Shown here one piece after another: positions 34,543-46,394 of a stretch of 64,000 nt of DNA. Source of the stretch: Amycolatopsis orientalis DSM 40040 = KCTC 9412 (lineage in GTDB: Bacteria > Actinomycetota > Actinomycetes > Mycobacteriales > Pseudonocardiaceae); contig NZ_ASJB01000089.1 of NCBI RefSeq assembly GCF_000478275.1, forward strand, positions 1 through 64,000, given 5' to 3'. Both the position numbers and the translations under genes were made by a program. Numbering within the stretch: the stretch's first letter is position 1; each line of letters starts with the position of its first letter. The notes below the pieces were generated by a model. That model was given only the letters and a program-made list of their open reading frames with translations, was not told the origin of the DNA and ran no database searches.

Positions 34543-36345
34543 TTACAGGTACTGACCGGTGTTCGTGGCGGTGTCTATCGCCCGCCCGGAGTCCTGGTTC
34601 TTGCCGGTGACGAGCGTGCGGATGTAGACGATCCGCTCGCCCTTCTTGCCGGAGATCCGGGCCCAGTCGTCGGGGTTGGTGGTGTTGGGCAGGTCCTCGT
34701 TCTCCGCGAACTCGTCGACGATCGCGTCCAGCAGGTGCTGCACGCGCAGGCCGGGCTGCTGGGTCTCCAGCACCGACTTGATGGCCGACTTCTTCGCCCG
34801 GTCCACGATGTTCTGGATCATCGCGCCCGAGTTGAAGTCACGGAAGTACAGGACCTCCTTGTCCCCGTTGGCGTAGGTGACCTCGAGGAACCGGTTCTCG
34901 TCCGTCTCCTCGTACATCCGCTCGACGGTGTGCTGGATCATCGCGTCGAACGTCGCCCGGCGATCGCCGCCGAACTCGGCGAGATCGTCCGCGTGGATCG
35001 GCAGGCCGTCGGACAGGTACTTGGAGAAGATGTCCTTCGCGCCTTCGGCGTCCGGACGCTCGATCTTGATCTTGACGTCGAGCCGGCCCGGCCGCAGGAT
35101 CGCCGGGTCGATCATGTCCTCGCGGTTGGAGGCGCCGATGACGATGACGTTCTCCAGGCCCTCGACACCGTCGATCTCCGAGAGCAGCTGCGGGACGATC
35201 GTGGTCTCCACATCGGAGGACACGCCCGAACCGCGGGTGCGGAAGATCGAGTCCATCTCGTCGAAGAACACGATCACCGGGGTGCCTTCGGAGGCCTTTT
35301 CCCGAGCCCGCTGGAAGATCAGGCGGATATGCCGCTCGGTCTCCCCGACGAACTTGTTCAACAGCTCCGGACCCTTGATGTTCAGGAAGTAGGACTTCCC
35401 GTCCGCCTTGTCGCCGCGGGCTTCCGCGACCTTCTTGGCGAGCGAGTTGGCCACCGCCTTGGCGATGAGGGTCTTACCGCAACCAGGAGGACCGTAGAGC
35501 AGCACACCCTTCGGCGGGCGCAGCTGATACTCCTGGTAGAGATCCGCGTGCAGGAACGGAAGCTCGACGGCGTCGCGGATCTGCTCGATCTGCCGGGTGA
35601 GGCCACCGATGTCCTCGTAGCGGACGTCGGGCACCTCCTCCAGCACGAGATCCTCGACCTCCGCCTTCGGCACGCGCTCGTAGGCGTAACCGGCCTTCGA
35701 GTCCACCAGCAGGGAATCGCCCGGCTTGAGGGGCTGTTCGGCCAGCGGATCGGAGAGCAGGACGACCCGCTCCTCGTCCGCGTGCCCGACCACGAGCGCA
35801 CGGGGGCTGCCGCCCTCGACGTCCGGGGCCAGCACCTCGCGCAGTGCGCAGACCTCGCCGATCTTCTCGAAGTCGCCGCCTTCGACGACGGTGAGTGCCT
35901 CGTTGAGCCGCAACGCCTGTCCGCGCTGCAGCGACGAGACCTCGACCGCGGGTGAGACCGAAACCCGCATCTTGCGGCCCGCGGTGAACACGTCCACCGT
36001 GTTGTCCTCGTAAGCGGTCACGAACACGCCGTAACCGCTCGGAGGTTGGGCCAGCCTGTCGACCTCCTCTCGCAACGCGAGCAACTGGCCACGCGCCTCG
36101 CGGAGCGTCTCGACCAGTTTCGTGTTGCGTTCCGTGAGTTGGCTCACGCGTTCCGACGCCTCGGCGAGTCGCTGCTCCAGCACTCGGTTCTGACGTGGCG
36201 AATCGGTGAGCTTCCGTCGCAGCAGGGCCACTTCCTCCTCGAGGAAGCGAATCTGACGTGCCTGCTCTTCGGACGTGGTTCCAGCTCCGGTCGTTTCTGA
36301 AGGGTCGGCCTCCTCGCGCCGACCTCCGGGAAGGTCATGATGCAT
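34543..36345 (-). CDS. arc: Proteasome-associated ATPase Arc (Mpa)
   Basis: A 600-residue AAA+ unfoldase. Residues about 26-98 form the coiled coil that recruits Pup, two OB folds follow, then the AAA module with GPPGCGKT (285-292) and FFDEMDS (360-366). It ends GQYL; the penultimate Tyr opens the proteasome gate. Hexamers pull Pup-tagged proteins into the PrcAB chamber. The start MHHDLPGG is preceded by GAGGAGG; a longer open frame upstream has no ribosome-binding site. It corresponds to Rv2115c. Confidence 0.96.
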   Translation of the reverse strand: MHHDLPGGRREEADPSETTGAGTTSEEQARQIRFLEEEVALLRRKLTDSPRQNRVLEQRLAEASERVSQLTERNTKLVETLREARGQLLALREEVDRLAQPPSGYGVFVTAYEDNTVDVFTAGRKMRVSVSPAVEVSSLQRGQALRLNEALTVVEGGDFEKIGEVCALREVLAPDVEGGSPRALVVGHADEERVVLLSDPLAEQPLKPGDSLLVDSKAGYAYERVPKAEVEDLVLEEVPDVRYEDIGGLTRQIEQIRDAVELPFLHADLYQEYQLRPPKGVLLYGPPGCGKTLIAKAVANSLAKKVAEARGDKADGKSYFLNIKGPELLNKFVGETERHIRLIFQRAREKASEGTPVIVFFDEMDSIFRTRGSGVSSDVETTIVPQLLSEIDGVEGLENVIVIGASNREDMIDPAILRPGRLDVKIKIERPDAEGAKDIFSKYLSDGLPIHADDLAEFGGDRRATFDAMIQHTVERMYEETDENRFLEVTYANGDKEVLYFRDFNSGAMIQNIVDRAKKSAIKSVLETQQPGLRVQHLLDAIVDEFAENEDLPNTTNPDDWARISGKKGERIVYIRTLVTGKNQDSGRAIDTATNTGQYL

Positions 36346-36708
36346 CGGGCACCTCCTCGGAGTGCTTTTCATTCCACGGTACCGGCGATCACCGACAATA
36401 AAAGGCCTTTCCGCATCACAAGATCGGCGCGTCGCGTTCTGGACGACCCCTCTGCACGTACGTCGGCGCCGCGCAAGGGGCCATCCCGGTGCCGGGTCCG
36501 GCACTCCCATGGTCACAATCCGTCCACCTGGCCTGACCTGCGCCGGAATACCCGGCCCCGTACGGGTGCAAACGGGTTTCGGGTATCAGTTCGGCCCTAA
36601 TCGAGCGGCGATCCGGCGCGATGGCTAGCATCGGCCCGACGTTCGCCGGGTCGGCGGACCGGTATGTCGTGTTGAGCATTTTCGCAGAACAGCTAGGGGG
36701 CAACAGCC
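36346..36708. other. Divergent intergenic region, arc/membrane protein
   Basis: 363 bases with the promoters of arc (left) and of the low-complexity membrane protein (right, whose ribosome-binding site is AGGGGG). I see no open frame with a credible start, no strong hairpin, no RNA gene and no clear -35/-10 pair. Confidence 0.4.
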
Positions 36709-37542
36709 ATGACTTACCCGCCGCAACAGCCCGGCGGCTACGGGCAGGACCCGTACGGCCAACAGGGCGGGTACCCGCAGAGCGGCCCCCAGCCGCAGCA
36801 GGGATACCCCGGGGGCGGCCAGTACGGCCAGCAGCCCGGTCAGTACGGGCAGGACCAGTACGGCCAGCAGGGCGGATACCCGCAGAGCGGGCCTCAGCCC
36901 CAGCAGGGATATCCCGGTGCCACGCAGCAGTTCGGGCAGCCGGATCCGTACGGTCAGCAACAGGGCGGCTACAACGCCTACCCGCAGGAAGGCGGCTACG
37001 GTGAGCCGCCGAAGAAAAAGAAGACCGGCCTGATCGTCGGCATCGCGATCGGCGCGGTGGTCCTGGTCGGTGGCGGTGTCACCGGTCTCGTCATCGCGCT
37101 GAACTCGGGCGACGACGACAAGGCCGCCGCGCCGCCCGCCAGCTCCAGCAGCGCGGCCCCGACCTCGTCCGCGCCCAAGTCCTCCAGCTCGCCGACCCGG
37201 ACCAAGTCCAGTTCGCCGAGCACGTCGTCGTCCCCGAAGGGCACCGGCCCGGCTCCGCTGGGCAAGGCGACGCCGGAAGAGGTCGCGGACGCCGTGTTCA
37301 ACGCCTACAACTCGGGCGATGGCAAGACCGTCGCACAGTCGGCCTGCCGCAGCGTGAACACCAAGGACGACATCTCGATCGCCAAGGACCTGAAGATCGC
37401 GAAGAACGGGGAGCTGACGACCAGCGGGGAGTCGGCGACGCTCCCGATCACGGCCACCACGAACGGCAAGACCGAATCGGGGATCCTCGCCTTCAAGAAG
37501 GAATCCGATCTCTGGTGCTTCACCGGCGCGAAGAAGCGCTGA
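36709..37542 (+). CDS. Low-complexity N-terminus, one-helix membrane protein with DUF4878-like domain
   Basis: A 277-residue protein. About 100 residues of [19 protein letters not shown]-type repeats, a Lys cluster, one membrane helix ([20 protein letters not shown]), a Ser/Thr/Pro-rich linker, then an external domain ([20 protein letters not shown]) resembling the NTF2-like DUF4878 group. The layout mirrors the DUF4333 protein at 7834-8634. The following gene has a related external domain. Function unknown. Confidence 0.75.
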   Translation: MTYPPQQPGGYGQDPYGQQGGYPQSGPQPQQGYPGGGQYGQQPGQYGQDQYGQQGGYPQSGPQPQQGYPGATQQFGQPDPYGQQQGGYNAYPQEGGYGEPPKKKKTGLIVGIAIGAVVLVGGGVTGLVIALNSGDDDKAAAPPASSSSAAPTSSAPKSSSSPTRTKSSSPSTSSSPKGTGPAPLGKATPEEVADAVFNAYNSGDGKTVAQSACRSVNTKDDISIAKDLKIAKNGELTTSGESATLPITATTNGKTESGILAFKKESDLWCFTGAKKR

Positions 37543-37552
37543 CCCGAAGCCG

Positions 37553-38002
37553 GTGTCCAGCAGGCTGATCGCCGTTCTCGCCGGATGCGGCGCGGTCGTG
37601 GTGGGCGTCGTGGTGGGGCTGCTGCTGGTGGCCCCGTCCGGCTCCGGCCCGGCCGCGCCGGGACCCGCCGCGACCACGCCGTGGCCTGCCTCGTCCCGGC
37701 CGGTCCCGGTGGATCCGGACGTGGCCGCGGTCGAGGTGGTCGGCAAGGCGATCGCCGCCGCCATCGTGAACCACGACGCGACGGCGTTCGGCAAGCTCAC
37801 CTGCGTCCAGCAGTCGTCGGCGGATCTGGCCGAGCTGAAGCGGAAGTGGGAGGCCGCGGGCAAGGTGAGCGCGACCGTCCCGGATCCGCCGAAGGTCGGT
37901 GGCGACTCGGCCACCGTGACCGTGCACGTCGAGGGAGCGGGCGGTCAGAAGGACACGCCGTTCCCGCTGAAGAAGCGGGACGGGAAGTGGTGCGTGCCGT
38001 GA
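37553..38002 (+). CDS. Small exported protein with DUF4878-like domain
   Basis: A 149-residue protein starting at GTG, ten bases after the previous gene, so co-transcribed. The N-terminus (MSSRLIAVLAGCGAVVVGVV) is a membrane anchor; it contains LAGC, which could be a lipobox, but the hydrophobic stretch continues past the Cys, so a plain anchor is more likely. The rest (VVGKAIAAAIVNHDATAFGK) resembles the external domain of the upstream protein. Function unknown. Confidence 0.68.
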   Translation: MSSRLIAVLAGCGAVVVGVVVGLLLVAPSGSGPAAPGPAATTPWPASSRPVPVDPDVAAVEVVGKAIAAAIVNHDATAFGKLTCVQQSSADLAELKRKWEAAGKVSATVPDPPKVGGDSATVTVHVEGAGGQKDTPFPLKKRDGKWCVP

Positions 38003-38011
38003 TCTCCCGCG

Positions 38012-40049
<2,038 letters not shown>

Positions 40050-40056
40050 GTGTCAG

Positions 40057-40062
40057 AGCGTA
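40057..40062 (-). promoter_or_regulatory. -10 box of the M50 protease gene (leaderless)
   Basis: TACGCT, seven bases upstream of the ATG at 40049, with no Shine-Dalgarno. Confidence 0.5.
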
Positions 40063-40166
40063 GATGCCCAGGTGTGGGGTGCCGGTAACCCGCCCTTCCC
40101 GTCCGGGTGGTGTCGGTCATGCCCGCTCCGGTGCGTCGCGGTCACGGAACTGTCGGTACCCGGCGC

Positions 40167-40172
40167 TACCCT
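40167..40172 (+). promoter_or_regulatory. -10 box of the RecB-like nuclease gene (leaderless)
   Basis: TACCCT, six bases upstream of the ATG at 40179. It decides the start MPDTDTVTAD over a longer frame. Confidence 0.5.
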
Positions 40173-40178
40173 CCCCTC

Positions 40179-41072
40179 ATGCCCGACACCGACACGGTCA
40201 CCGCCGATCCGCCGCCCGGCGCCGAAGTCCCGCGCCGTCGGCCGGCCCTGTCCCCGTCGCGTGCCAGCGACTTCAAGCAGTGCCCGCTGCTCTACCGGTT
40301 CCGCGCGGTCGACAGACTGCCCGAGATCCCGACGAAGGCCCAGCTGCGCGGCACGCTGGTGCATTCCGTGCTGGAGCGTCTGTTCTCCCTTCCCCAGGCC
40401 GATCGCACTCCCCCGCAGGCCAAGGAGCTGCTCGCGCCGGCGTGGCAGGACCTGTCGGCGGAACGTCCGGAGTGGATCGAGCTGTTCGACCAGGACGATC
40501 CCGAGGCCGTCACCTCGTGGCTCGCTTCGGCCGAGCAGCTCGTCGACACCTACTTCGGGCTCGAAGACCCGCGGCGGCTGGAGCCGGAGGCGTGTGAGCT
40601 GCACGTCGAGATCGAGCTGGGCTCCGGGGTACTGCTGCGGGGTTACGTCGACAGGCTGGACGTCGCGCCCACCGGCGAGATCCGCGTCGTCGACTACAAG
40701 ACCGGCGCCGCGCCCCGCGAGATCGGCGAGGCCAAGGCGATGTTCCAGATGAAGTTCTACGCCGTGGTCCTGTGGCGGCTGCGCGGTGTCGTGCCGCGTC
40801 AGCTGAAACTGATGTACCTCACCGACGGCCAGTCACTGGCCTACACCCCCGACGAGGCGGAGCTGGTCCGGTTCGAGCGCACGCTCGAGGCGATCTGGCA
40901 GGCGATCCTCAAAGCGGGCAAGACCGGCGATTTCCGGCCCAATCCGAGCAAACTCTGCGCGTGGTGCGATCACCAGGCGCTCTGCCCGCAGTACGGCGGC
41001 ACTCCCCCGCCCTACCCCGGCTGGCCCGAGCCGGATCCCGGTGAGGAGTCCGTTTTGGACCGTGCGGATTAG
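40179..41072 (+). CDS. RecB-family PD-(D/E)XK exonuclease
   Basis: A 297-residue nuclease. The opening SRASDFKQCPLLYRFR and the closing CAWCDHQALCP supply four Cys of a probable iron-sulfur cluster, as in AddB/Cas4-like nucleases. The catalytic core is GTLVHSVLERLF, GYVDRLD, VVDYKTG and QMKFYAVVL. It likely acts in DNA end processing. The neighbour order (arc, trmI, this gene) matches Rv2119. Confidence 0.9.
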   Translation: MPDTDTVTADPPPGAEVPRRRPALSPSRASDFKQCPLLYRFRAVDRLPEIPTKAQLRGTLVHSVLERLFSLPQADRTPPQAKELLAPAWQDLSAERPEWIELFDQDDPEAVTSWLASAEQLVDTYFGLEDPRRLEPEACELHVEIELGSGVLLRGYVDRLDVAPTGEIRVVDYKTGAAPREIGEAKAMFQMKFYAVVLWRLRGVVPRQLKLMYLTDGQSLAYTPDEAELVRFERTLEAIWQAILKAGKTGDFRPNPSKLCAWCDHQALCPQYGGTPPPYPGWPEPDPGEESVLDRAD

Positions 41073-41075
41073 AGT
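41070..41075 (+). promoter_or_regulatory. -10 box of the thioesterase gene (leaderless)
   Basis: TAGAGT, six bases before the GTG at 41082; its first three bases are the stop codon of the RecB-like gene. Confidence 0.45.
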
Positions 41076-41081
41076 GCCGGT

Positions 41082-41867
41082 GTGACAGAGGCCTTTTACG
41101 TTTCCTCGGGCGACGGGAAGTTCGTCCCGACCGAGCACACCGCGGGCCCGTGGTCCCCGGACGCGCAGCATTTCGGGCCGCCCTCCGCGTTGCTCGTCCG
41201 CGCGCTCGAGGAGATCGACGCGCCGCACGCGAGCCAGCTCGCCAGGGTGACGATCGAGATCCTCGGTCCGGCACCGCTGAAGGAGCTTTCCGTGCGGGCG
41301 GGCGTGCGGCGCCCTGGCCGGTCGGTCGAGTGGCTGGAGGCCGAACTCGCCCACGGCGAGCGGGTCGTCGCGCGGGCGTCGGCGTGGCGCATCGCGACCT
41401 CGGACACCACACCGGTGGCCACCTCCGAAGGTCCTGCCCTGCCGTCGCCGGACGACGCCCCGGCGTCGAACTGGCCCGAAAGCTGGCACGGTGGCTATCT
41501 GGACGCCGTCGAGTGGCGGCGCGTCCGGGGCGCGCTCGACGAACCCGGCCCCGCGACCGTCTGGGGGCGCCAGCGCGTCGCACTGGTGGACGGGGAGAAG
41601 CCGAGCGCGCTGCAGCGACTGTTCGTCCTGGCGGATTCCGGCAACGGGATCTCGAACTTCCTCGACCCGCGGGAGTGGTGGTTCATCAACTCGGAGCTGA
41701 CAGTGCACCTCCGGCGCGCACCACTGGGTGACTGGATCGGCGTCGACGCGGCCACCCTGGTCGGCCCGAACGGCATCGGCACGGCGACGACCACACTGCA
41801 CGACGTGTCCGGGCCGCTCGCCTCCGGGGCGCAGGTGTTGCTGGTGCGACCGCGACAGGCGGGCTGA
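41082..41867 (+). CDS. Acyl-CoA thioesterase family protein (double hotdog)
   Basis: A 261-residue protein of the TesB-like thioesterase family. The N-terminal hotdog has GPWSPDAQHFGPPSALLVRA and VTIEILGPAP; the C-terminal hotdog has WWFINSELTVHLRR and GVDAATLVGPNGIG. It probably hydrolyses a fatty acyl-CoA; the chain length is unknown. GTG start with a -10 box overlapping the stop of the preceding gene. Confidence 0.83.
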   Translation: MTEAFYVSSGDGKFVPTEHTAGPWSPDAQHFGPPSALLVRALEEIDAPHASQLARVTIEILGPAPLKELSVRAGVRRPGRSVEWLEAELAHGERVVARASAWRIATSDTTPVATSEGPALPSPDDAPASNWPESWHGGYLDAVEWRRVRGALDEPGPATVWGRQRVALVDGEKPSALQRLFVLADSGNGISNFLDPREWWFINSELTVHLRRAPLGDWIGVDAATLVGPNGIGTATTTLHDVSGPLASGAQVLLVRPRQAG

Positions 41868-41934
41868 TAGACGCGCTTTCTCGGCGTGTTTCCAATAGCC
41901 TTCCCGGAACAACAGACGCAGGGAGCGCTTCGGC

Positions 41935-42870
41935 ATGCAGATCACCTCGGTGGTCAACCAGAAAGGCGGGGTCGGCAAGACCTCACTCAGCGTGGGCGCG
42001 TCGGCCGCACTGGCCGAACGCGGCCGCCGGGTGCTGCTGATCGACCTCGACCCACAAGGGCACGCGACCACCGAACTCCTCGGCCTGGACGAGGTGGCCC
42101 CGGACGCGCCGAGTCTGGCGAAAGCCCTGACCAAGGTGTGGAAGGGCCCGATCGAGGAACTCGCCGTGCGGCATCCGCGCAGCAACATCGGGCGCGGCGG
42201 CGCGTTCGACGTCATCCCGACGTCGCCGGGCATGTTCGACCTGATCAGGCGACTGGACCAGTTCCGGGTGCCGGGCTGGCAGCTGGCCAGGGTGATCCAG
42301 TTCGCGAACTACGACCACATCATCATCGACTGCCCGCCCGCGCTCGACGTGCTGACCAACAACGCGCTGGCCGCGTCGCACGGGATCCTGGTGCCGGTGC
42401 AGCCGGACCGGACGAGCATCCGCGCCCTGCGCCTGCTTTCGGACCAGGTGCGCTACGTCGAACAGACCGTCGGCCGTCCGCCGATCGCCTACTACGGCCT
42501 CGTTCCCGGGCTGTATCGCCGCCCGATCTCGCATTACGCGGCGGCGGCGCTGCAGGAGCTGTACACGTTCGGGATCCCGATGCTTTCGCACGTCCCGCTG
42601 GGTGTGGTGATGAACGAGGCGGCCGCGCACGGCGTGCCCGTGACGACCTACGCGCCGGAAACCCTGCAGGCGCTGTCGTTCCGGGAGATCGCGGCGACGC
42701 TGGACGGGTACCTGCAGAACCATCCGGCCCCGGCGATCGTGCCCGCGGACGAGGAGTTCGTCTTCGAGGACTTCATCACCGAGGTCTCGGTGGCCCGCAG
42801 CGCCAACGACAACGGCGCGCGGAAGAAGCTCTACGACCTGATGCCCAAGAAGCCCAACCGGCCTCGGTAG
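41935..42870 (+). CDS. ParA-family ATPase
   Basis: A 311-residue deviant Walker ATPase. QKGGVGKTSLSVGASAAL is the Walker A loop with the signature Lys, LLIDLDPQGHAT motif A', and HIIIDCPPALDVLTNNAL the Walker B region. CAGGGAG precedes the ATG. No parB-like gene is next to it, so it may be an orphan ParA that positions another cargo and not the chromosome. Neighbours are unrelated. Confidence 0.88.
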   Translation: MQITSVVNQKGGVGKTSLSVGASAALAERGRRVLLIDLDPQGHATTELLGLDEVAPDAPSLAKALTKVWKGPIEELAVRHPRSNIGRGGAFDVIPTSPGMFDLIRRLDQFRVPGWQLARVIQFANYDHIIIDCPPALDVLTNNALAASHGILVPVQPDRTSIRALRLLSDQVRYVEQTVGRPPIAYYGLVPGLYRRPISHYAAAALQELYTFGIPMLSHVPLGVVMNEAAAHGVPVTTYAPETLQALSFREIAATLDGYLQNHPAPAIVPADEEFVFEDFITEVSVARSANDNGARKKLYDLMPKKPNRPR

Positions 42871-42875
42871 CCCAT

Positions 42876-42928
42876 GCCATGAAAGGTCCTTTCCGTGCAA
42901 ATTTCGCAAGGAAAGGACCTTTCATGGC
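42876..42928. terminator. Family B hairpin after the ParA gene
   Basis: Perfect 19-base arms (42876-42894 and 42910-42928; GCCATGAAAGGTCC...) with a 15-base loop, six bases after the ParA stop. Confidence 0.75.
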
Positions 42929-42953
42929 GTCTTTTCATCCTGGCTGTGGCCCG

Positions 42954-43038
42954 GGGGCTGAAGGGCGCTTTCCCCGCATCGCATGCGGTGAAAGCGCCCT
43001 TCACCGCGTCAGATGAGGGGAAAGCGCCCTTCAGCCCC
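42954..43038. terminator. Compound hairpin with alternative pairings
   Basis: Outer 22-base perfect arms (42954-42975, 43017-43038; GGGGCTGAAGGGCGC...) enclose an inner hairpin GCGGTGAA (42985-42992)/TTCACCGC (43000-43007). The inner segment repeats AAAGCGCCCTTCA, present also in the outer right arm (43021-43033), so the left arm can pair with either. Confidence 0.65.
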
Positions 43039-43107
43039 TCCCGCCCCACGCCAGGGTGAGAGGGAACGGGGTCGTGCGCGGGCAACGGCTCCGGCCGGTG
43101 ACGTGGG

Positions 43108-43151
43108 TCGTGAGTGGTAAGTGCCGTTCTAACGACACTTACCACTCACGA
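43108..43151. repeat. Family A palindrome, variant copy 3
   Basis: 21-base arms with one mismatch (TCGTGAGTGGTAA outer part identical to the other copies) around a CT loop. The inner stem is GTGCCG/CGACAC in place of TGACGG/CCGTCA, so both sides changed together. It ends four bases before the hisG stop. Confidence 0.8.
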
Positions 43152-43155
43152 GGCT

Positions 43156-44001
43156 TTACAGGCGGCAGGCCCGGATGTCCGAAGCCAGGACGGCCTTCGC
43201 GCCGGTCTCGGCCAGTTCGTCCATGATCCGGTTGACCTCCTTGCGCGGGACCATCGCCCGCACGGCCACCCAGTCGTCGTGCGCGAGCGGCGCGACGGTC
43301 GGTGACTCGAGGCCCGGCGTGATCGCGATGGCCGCGTCCAGCAGCGAACGCGGGCAGTCGTAGTCCAGCATCATGTAGTGCTGGGCGAACACGACACCCT
43401 GCAGCCGCGCCTTCAGCTGGTCCTTGGGCCGAGTGTGCTCGGTGCCCGCGCGCTGCAGCAGCACCGCCTCCGACACGCAGATCGGGTCGCCGAACGCCAC
43501 GAGATTGTGCTGGCGCAGCGAACGACCGGACTCGACGACGTCGGCGATGGCGTCGGCCACGCCGAGCTGGATCGAGATCTCGACCGCGCCGTCGAGACGG
43601 ATGACCTCTGCCTCCACCCCGTGCTGCTTCAGGTTCTCCCGCACGAGCCGCGGGTACGACGTCGCGAGCCGCTTGCCCTGCAGGTCCTCGGCCTTCCAGT
43701 CCCGGCCCGCCGGCGCGGCGTACCGGAAGGTGGACCCGCCGAAGCCGAGGCCGAGGATCTCCTCGACCGGGGCACCGGAGTCGAGCGCGAGGTCGCGGCC
43801 GGTGATGCCGAGGTCCAGTTCACCGGATCCGACGTAGATCGCGATGTCCTTGGGGCGCAAGAAGAAGAACTCGACCTCGTTGACCGTGTCCAGCACGGTC
43901 AGGTCGCGGGCCTCATGTCGCTTGCGGTAGCCGGCCTCTCCGAGCATCTCCGACGCGGCGGCGGCGAGGGCTCCCTTGTTCGGCACGGCGACACGCAGCA
44001 T
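43156..44001 (-). CDS. hisG: ATP phosphoribosyltransferase HisG (long form)
   Basis: A 281-residue enzyme for the first step of histidine synthesis: ATP and PRPP to phosphoribosyl-ATP. It is the long form with an ACT-like regulatory C-terminus ([20 protein letters not shown]) that binds histidine. [20 protein letters not shown] and [15 protein letters not shown] are the substrate-binding parts; [20 protein letters not shown] the PRPP region. AAGGAG precedes the ATG. It follows hisE by 33 bases on the same transcript. Confidence 0.95.
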   Translation of the reverse strand: MLRVAVPNKGALAAAASEMLGEAGYRKRHEARDLTVLDTVNEVEFFFLRPKDIAIYVGSGELDLGITGRDLALDSGAPVEEILGLGFGGSTFRYAAPAGRDWKAEDLQGKRLATSYPRLVRENLKQHGVEAEVIRLDGAVEISIQLGVADAIADVVESGRSLRQHNLVAFGDPICVSEAVLLQRAGTEHTRPKDQLKARLQGVVFAQHYMMLDYDCPRSLLDAAIAITPGLESPTVAPLAHDDWVAVRAMVPRKEVNRIMDELAETGAKAVLASDIRACRL

Positions 44002-44034
44002 TGCTTCTCCTTGGTTCTCCGGGACGCGAGCGCG

Positions 44035-44298
44035 TCACAGGTACCGGTACACGTCCTCGGTCGACAGTCCACGGCCGAGCATGAGCACCTGTACCCGGTA
44101 CAGCAGCTGTGAGATCTCCTCGGCGAGCCGGTCGTCGGATTCGTGCTCGGCGGCGATCCATACCTCGCCCGCCTCTTCGAGCACCTTCTTGCCCTGCGCG
44201 TGCACTCCGGCGTCGAGCGCGGCGACGGTGCCGGAACCGTCGGGGCGCGTCCGGGCGCGGTCGGCAAGCTCGGCGAACAGCTCATCGAAGGTCTTCAC
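44035..44298 (-). CDS. hisE: Phosphoribosyl-ATP pyrophosphatase HisE
   Basis: An 87-residue all-helical enzyme that converts phosphoribosyl-ATP to phosphoribosyl-AMP. The metal site is [24 protein letters not shown] (positions about 40-63, with the EExxE and ExxD acidic residues). The GTG start ([11 protein letters not shown]) follows GGAAGGA by nine bases. It is the first gene of hisE-hisG. Length fits the family. Confidence 0.94.
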   Translation of the reverse strand: MKTFDELFAELADRARTRPDGSGTVAALDAGVHAQGKKVLEEAGEVWIAAEHESDDRLAEEISQLLYRVQVLMLGRGLSTEDVYRYL

Positions 44299-44369
44299 GG
44301 TCCGAGATCCTTCCATCCGCATCGCGACCGCGCTGCCCCGGGCCGGTGTGTTGCCACCGGCGTCACACC

Positions 44370-44861
44370 TCAGAACAGCGTCGACCCACCCCGTTCGAAG
44401 TCGAGCAGCTGCCGCTTCCGTTCGATACCACCGCCATAGCCGGTGAGATCGCCGTTCGAGCCGATCACGCGATGGCACGGCACGATGATCCCGAGCGGGT
44501 TCTTCCCGTTCGCGAGACCGACCGCCCGCGACGCCGTCGGCCGCCCGAGCCGGTCGGCGAGTTCGCCGTAGGAGACCGTCTCGCCATATGGGATCCCGAG
44601 CAGGCCTCGCCAGACCGTCCGCTGGAATTCGGTGCCGCCGAAGCTCAGCGGGAGGTCGAATTCCCGCCGTTGGCCCGCGAAGTACTCCTTCAGCTGTTTC
44701 TCGGTCTCCGCGAAGATCGGCGCGCTCGGATCGGGATGGCCGAAGGTCTCCGCGGCCGGACGGTGACGCTGCTCGACCATGTACAGGCCGCAGAGGCCTT
44801 CGGCGTCGGCGACCAGGGTCAGCGGGCCGTACGGGCTGTCGATGACGGTGTGCGTGCGCAT
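44370..44861 (-). CDS. ogt: Methylated-DNA-protein cysteine methyltransferase (Ogt)
   Basis: A 163-residue suicide repair protein. The acceptor is Cys129 in PCHR ([17 protein letters not shown]); the helix-turn-helix before it reads [18 protein letters not shown]. It takes alkyl groups off O6-guanine. GAGGAGCG precedes the ATG. It follows the Ada-AlkA gene by 15 bases, forming an alkylation repair operon. Confidence 0.94.
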   Translation of the reverse strand: MRTHTVIDSPYGPLTLVADAEGLCGLYMVEQRHRPAAETFGHPDPSAPIFAETEKQLKEYFAGQRREFDLPLSFGGTEFQRTVWRGLLGIPYGETVSYGELADRLGRPTASRAVGLANGKNPLGIIVPCHRVIGSNGDLTGYGGGIERKRQLLDFERGGSTLF

Positions 44862-44875
44862 GGCGCTCCTCGGAC

Positions 44876-46339
44876 TCAGGCGGCGGGAAGCCGGTTGATC
44901 GGGTGGTCTCCGGTCGCCCAGAGGTGCTGCACGGCGTAGGCGCGCCAAGGACGCCAGCGTTCGGCGTGCGCGACGAGCCCGGCCGGGCTCAGCCCGTACG
45001 CCTTCGCGGCGACTTTGACGCCGAGGTCGGTCGGCAGGAACGCGTCCGGGTCGCCGAGCGAGCGCATCGCGATGCTCTCGACGGTCCACGGGCCGAAGCC
45101 GGGCAACGCGTGCAGCCGTTCCCTGGCCCGCTGCCAGTCACTGCCCGTTCCGAGGTCGAGGCCGCCTTCGGTCAGTTCGGCGACGAGGCCGAGCAGGGTC
45201 CGCTTCCGGCTCTGCGGCATCGCGAGACTTCCGGGGTCGATCCCCGCGAGGGCGGTGGCGTCCGGGAAGACGTGGGTGAGGCCGCCGTCCGCGTCCTCGA
45301 TCGGCTCGCCGTGCGCGAGGACCAGCCGGGCGGCGTGCGTCCGGGCGGCGGCGGTCGACACCTGCTGCCCCAGTACGGCGCGGACGGCGAACTCGTCGCC
45401 GTCGACGGTCCGGGGCACCCGCCTGCCCGGCGCGGCCTTCACGAGCGGGCCGAGCAGCGGATCCGCGGCCAGGAGGTCGTCGACCGCGACCGGATCGGCG
45501 TCGAGGTCGAGCAGGCGGCGGCAACGGCTGATCGCGGTCGAGAGGTCCCGCAGGTCCGACAGCGAGAGACGGCAGCCGATGTAGCCGTCCTCGGGTTTGA
45601 GCGCGACGACGGCGGGGCCGTGCGGGAGCCGCAGCGTCCGGCGGTAGGCGCCGTCGCGCCACTCCTCGACACCGGGGACGCCGGTCGCGACGAGATGCCC
45701 GAAGAGGTTGTCCGGGAACAACGGCTTCCGGTACGGCAGGCGCAGGTTCAGCGTCCCGGGGGCGGTCGACGGCGTGGTGCGGACCCGCGCCCGCAGCTCC
45801 GTCGGGGACAGCGCGAAGACCTCGCGGACGGTGTCGTTGAAGGTGCGGACGCTGCCGAACCCGGCGGCGAGCGCGACGTCGATCATCGGCAGGCTCGTCG
45901 TCTCGATCAGCAGCCGGGCCGTCTGCGCCCGCTGTGCCCTGGCCAGGCTGAGCGGGCCCGCGCCGAGTTCGGCCCGCACATGCCGCTCGACCTGCCGGAC
46001 GCTGTAGCCGAGCCGGGCCGCCAGCCCGCTCACGCCGTCATTGTCGACGACGCCGTCGGCGATCAGCCGCATCGCCCTGGCCACCAGATCCGCGCGTTCG
46101 TTCCACCGCGGCGAGCCGGGACTCGCGTCCGGGCGGCACCGTTTGCAGGCGCGGAACCCGGCCTCCTGCGCGGCCGCCGCGCTCGGGTAGAACGTCATGT
46201 TCTCCGGTTTGGGCGGGACGACCGGGCAGCTCGCCCGGCAGTAGATCCGCGTCGTCAGGACGGCGGTGAAGAACCAGCCGTCGAACCGGTCGTCCTTCGC
46301 CTGAACCGCACGGACGCACCGCTCGAAATCCTCATGCAC
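44876..46339 (-). CDS. Ada-AlkA fusion: methyl-responsive activator and 3-methyladenine glycosylase
   Basis: About 487 residues, with an N-terminal Ada zinc domain with Cys34, Cys38, Cys65 and Cys68 ([17 protein letters not shown]), Cys34 being the methyl acceptor; an AraC-type HTH ([19 protein letters not shown]); and a C-terminal AlkA glycosylase with [19 protein letters not shown] and the catalytic Asp in FLPTDLGV. It detects methylated DNA, activates transcription and excises alkylated purines. Start at GTG before HEDFERC; GTG at 46360 is possible. It is the first gene of an operon with ogt. Confidence 0.9.
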   Translation of the reverse strand: MHEDFERCVRAVQAKDDRFDGWFFTAVLTTRIYCRASCPVVPPKPENMTFYPSAAAAQEAGFRACKRCRPDASPGSPRWNERADLVARAMRLIADGVVDNDGVSGLAARLGYSVRQVERHVRAELGAGPLSLARAQRAQTARLLIETTSLPMIDVALAAGFGSVRTFNDTVREVFALSPTELRARVRTTPSTAPGTLNLRLPYRKPLFPDNLFGHLVATGVPGVEEWRDGAYRRTLRLPHGPAVVALKPEDGYIGCRLSLSDLRDLSTAISRCRRLLDLDADPVAVDDLLAADPLLGPLVKAAPGRRVPRTVDGDEFAVRAVLGQQVSTAAARTHAARLVLAHGEPIEDADGGLTHVFPDATALAGIDPGSLAMPQSRKRTLLGLVAELTEGGLDLGTGSDWQRARERLHALPGFGPWTVESIAMRSLGDPDAFLPTDLGVKVAAKAYGLSPAGLVAHAERWRPWRAYAVQHLWATGDHPINRLPAA

Positions 46340-46394
46340 CAGGTCAGCATCACCGACCACGCGGCCGGGGTCTAGCGGAAATGCGACATGGTGG

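Noticed and set aside
36346-36708. A small gene in the arc upstream region
   Set aside because: Short frames occur on both strands, but none has a ribosome-binding site or -10 at the proper distance, and none resembles a protein.
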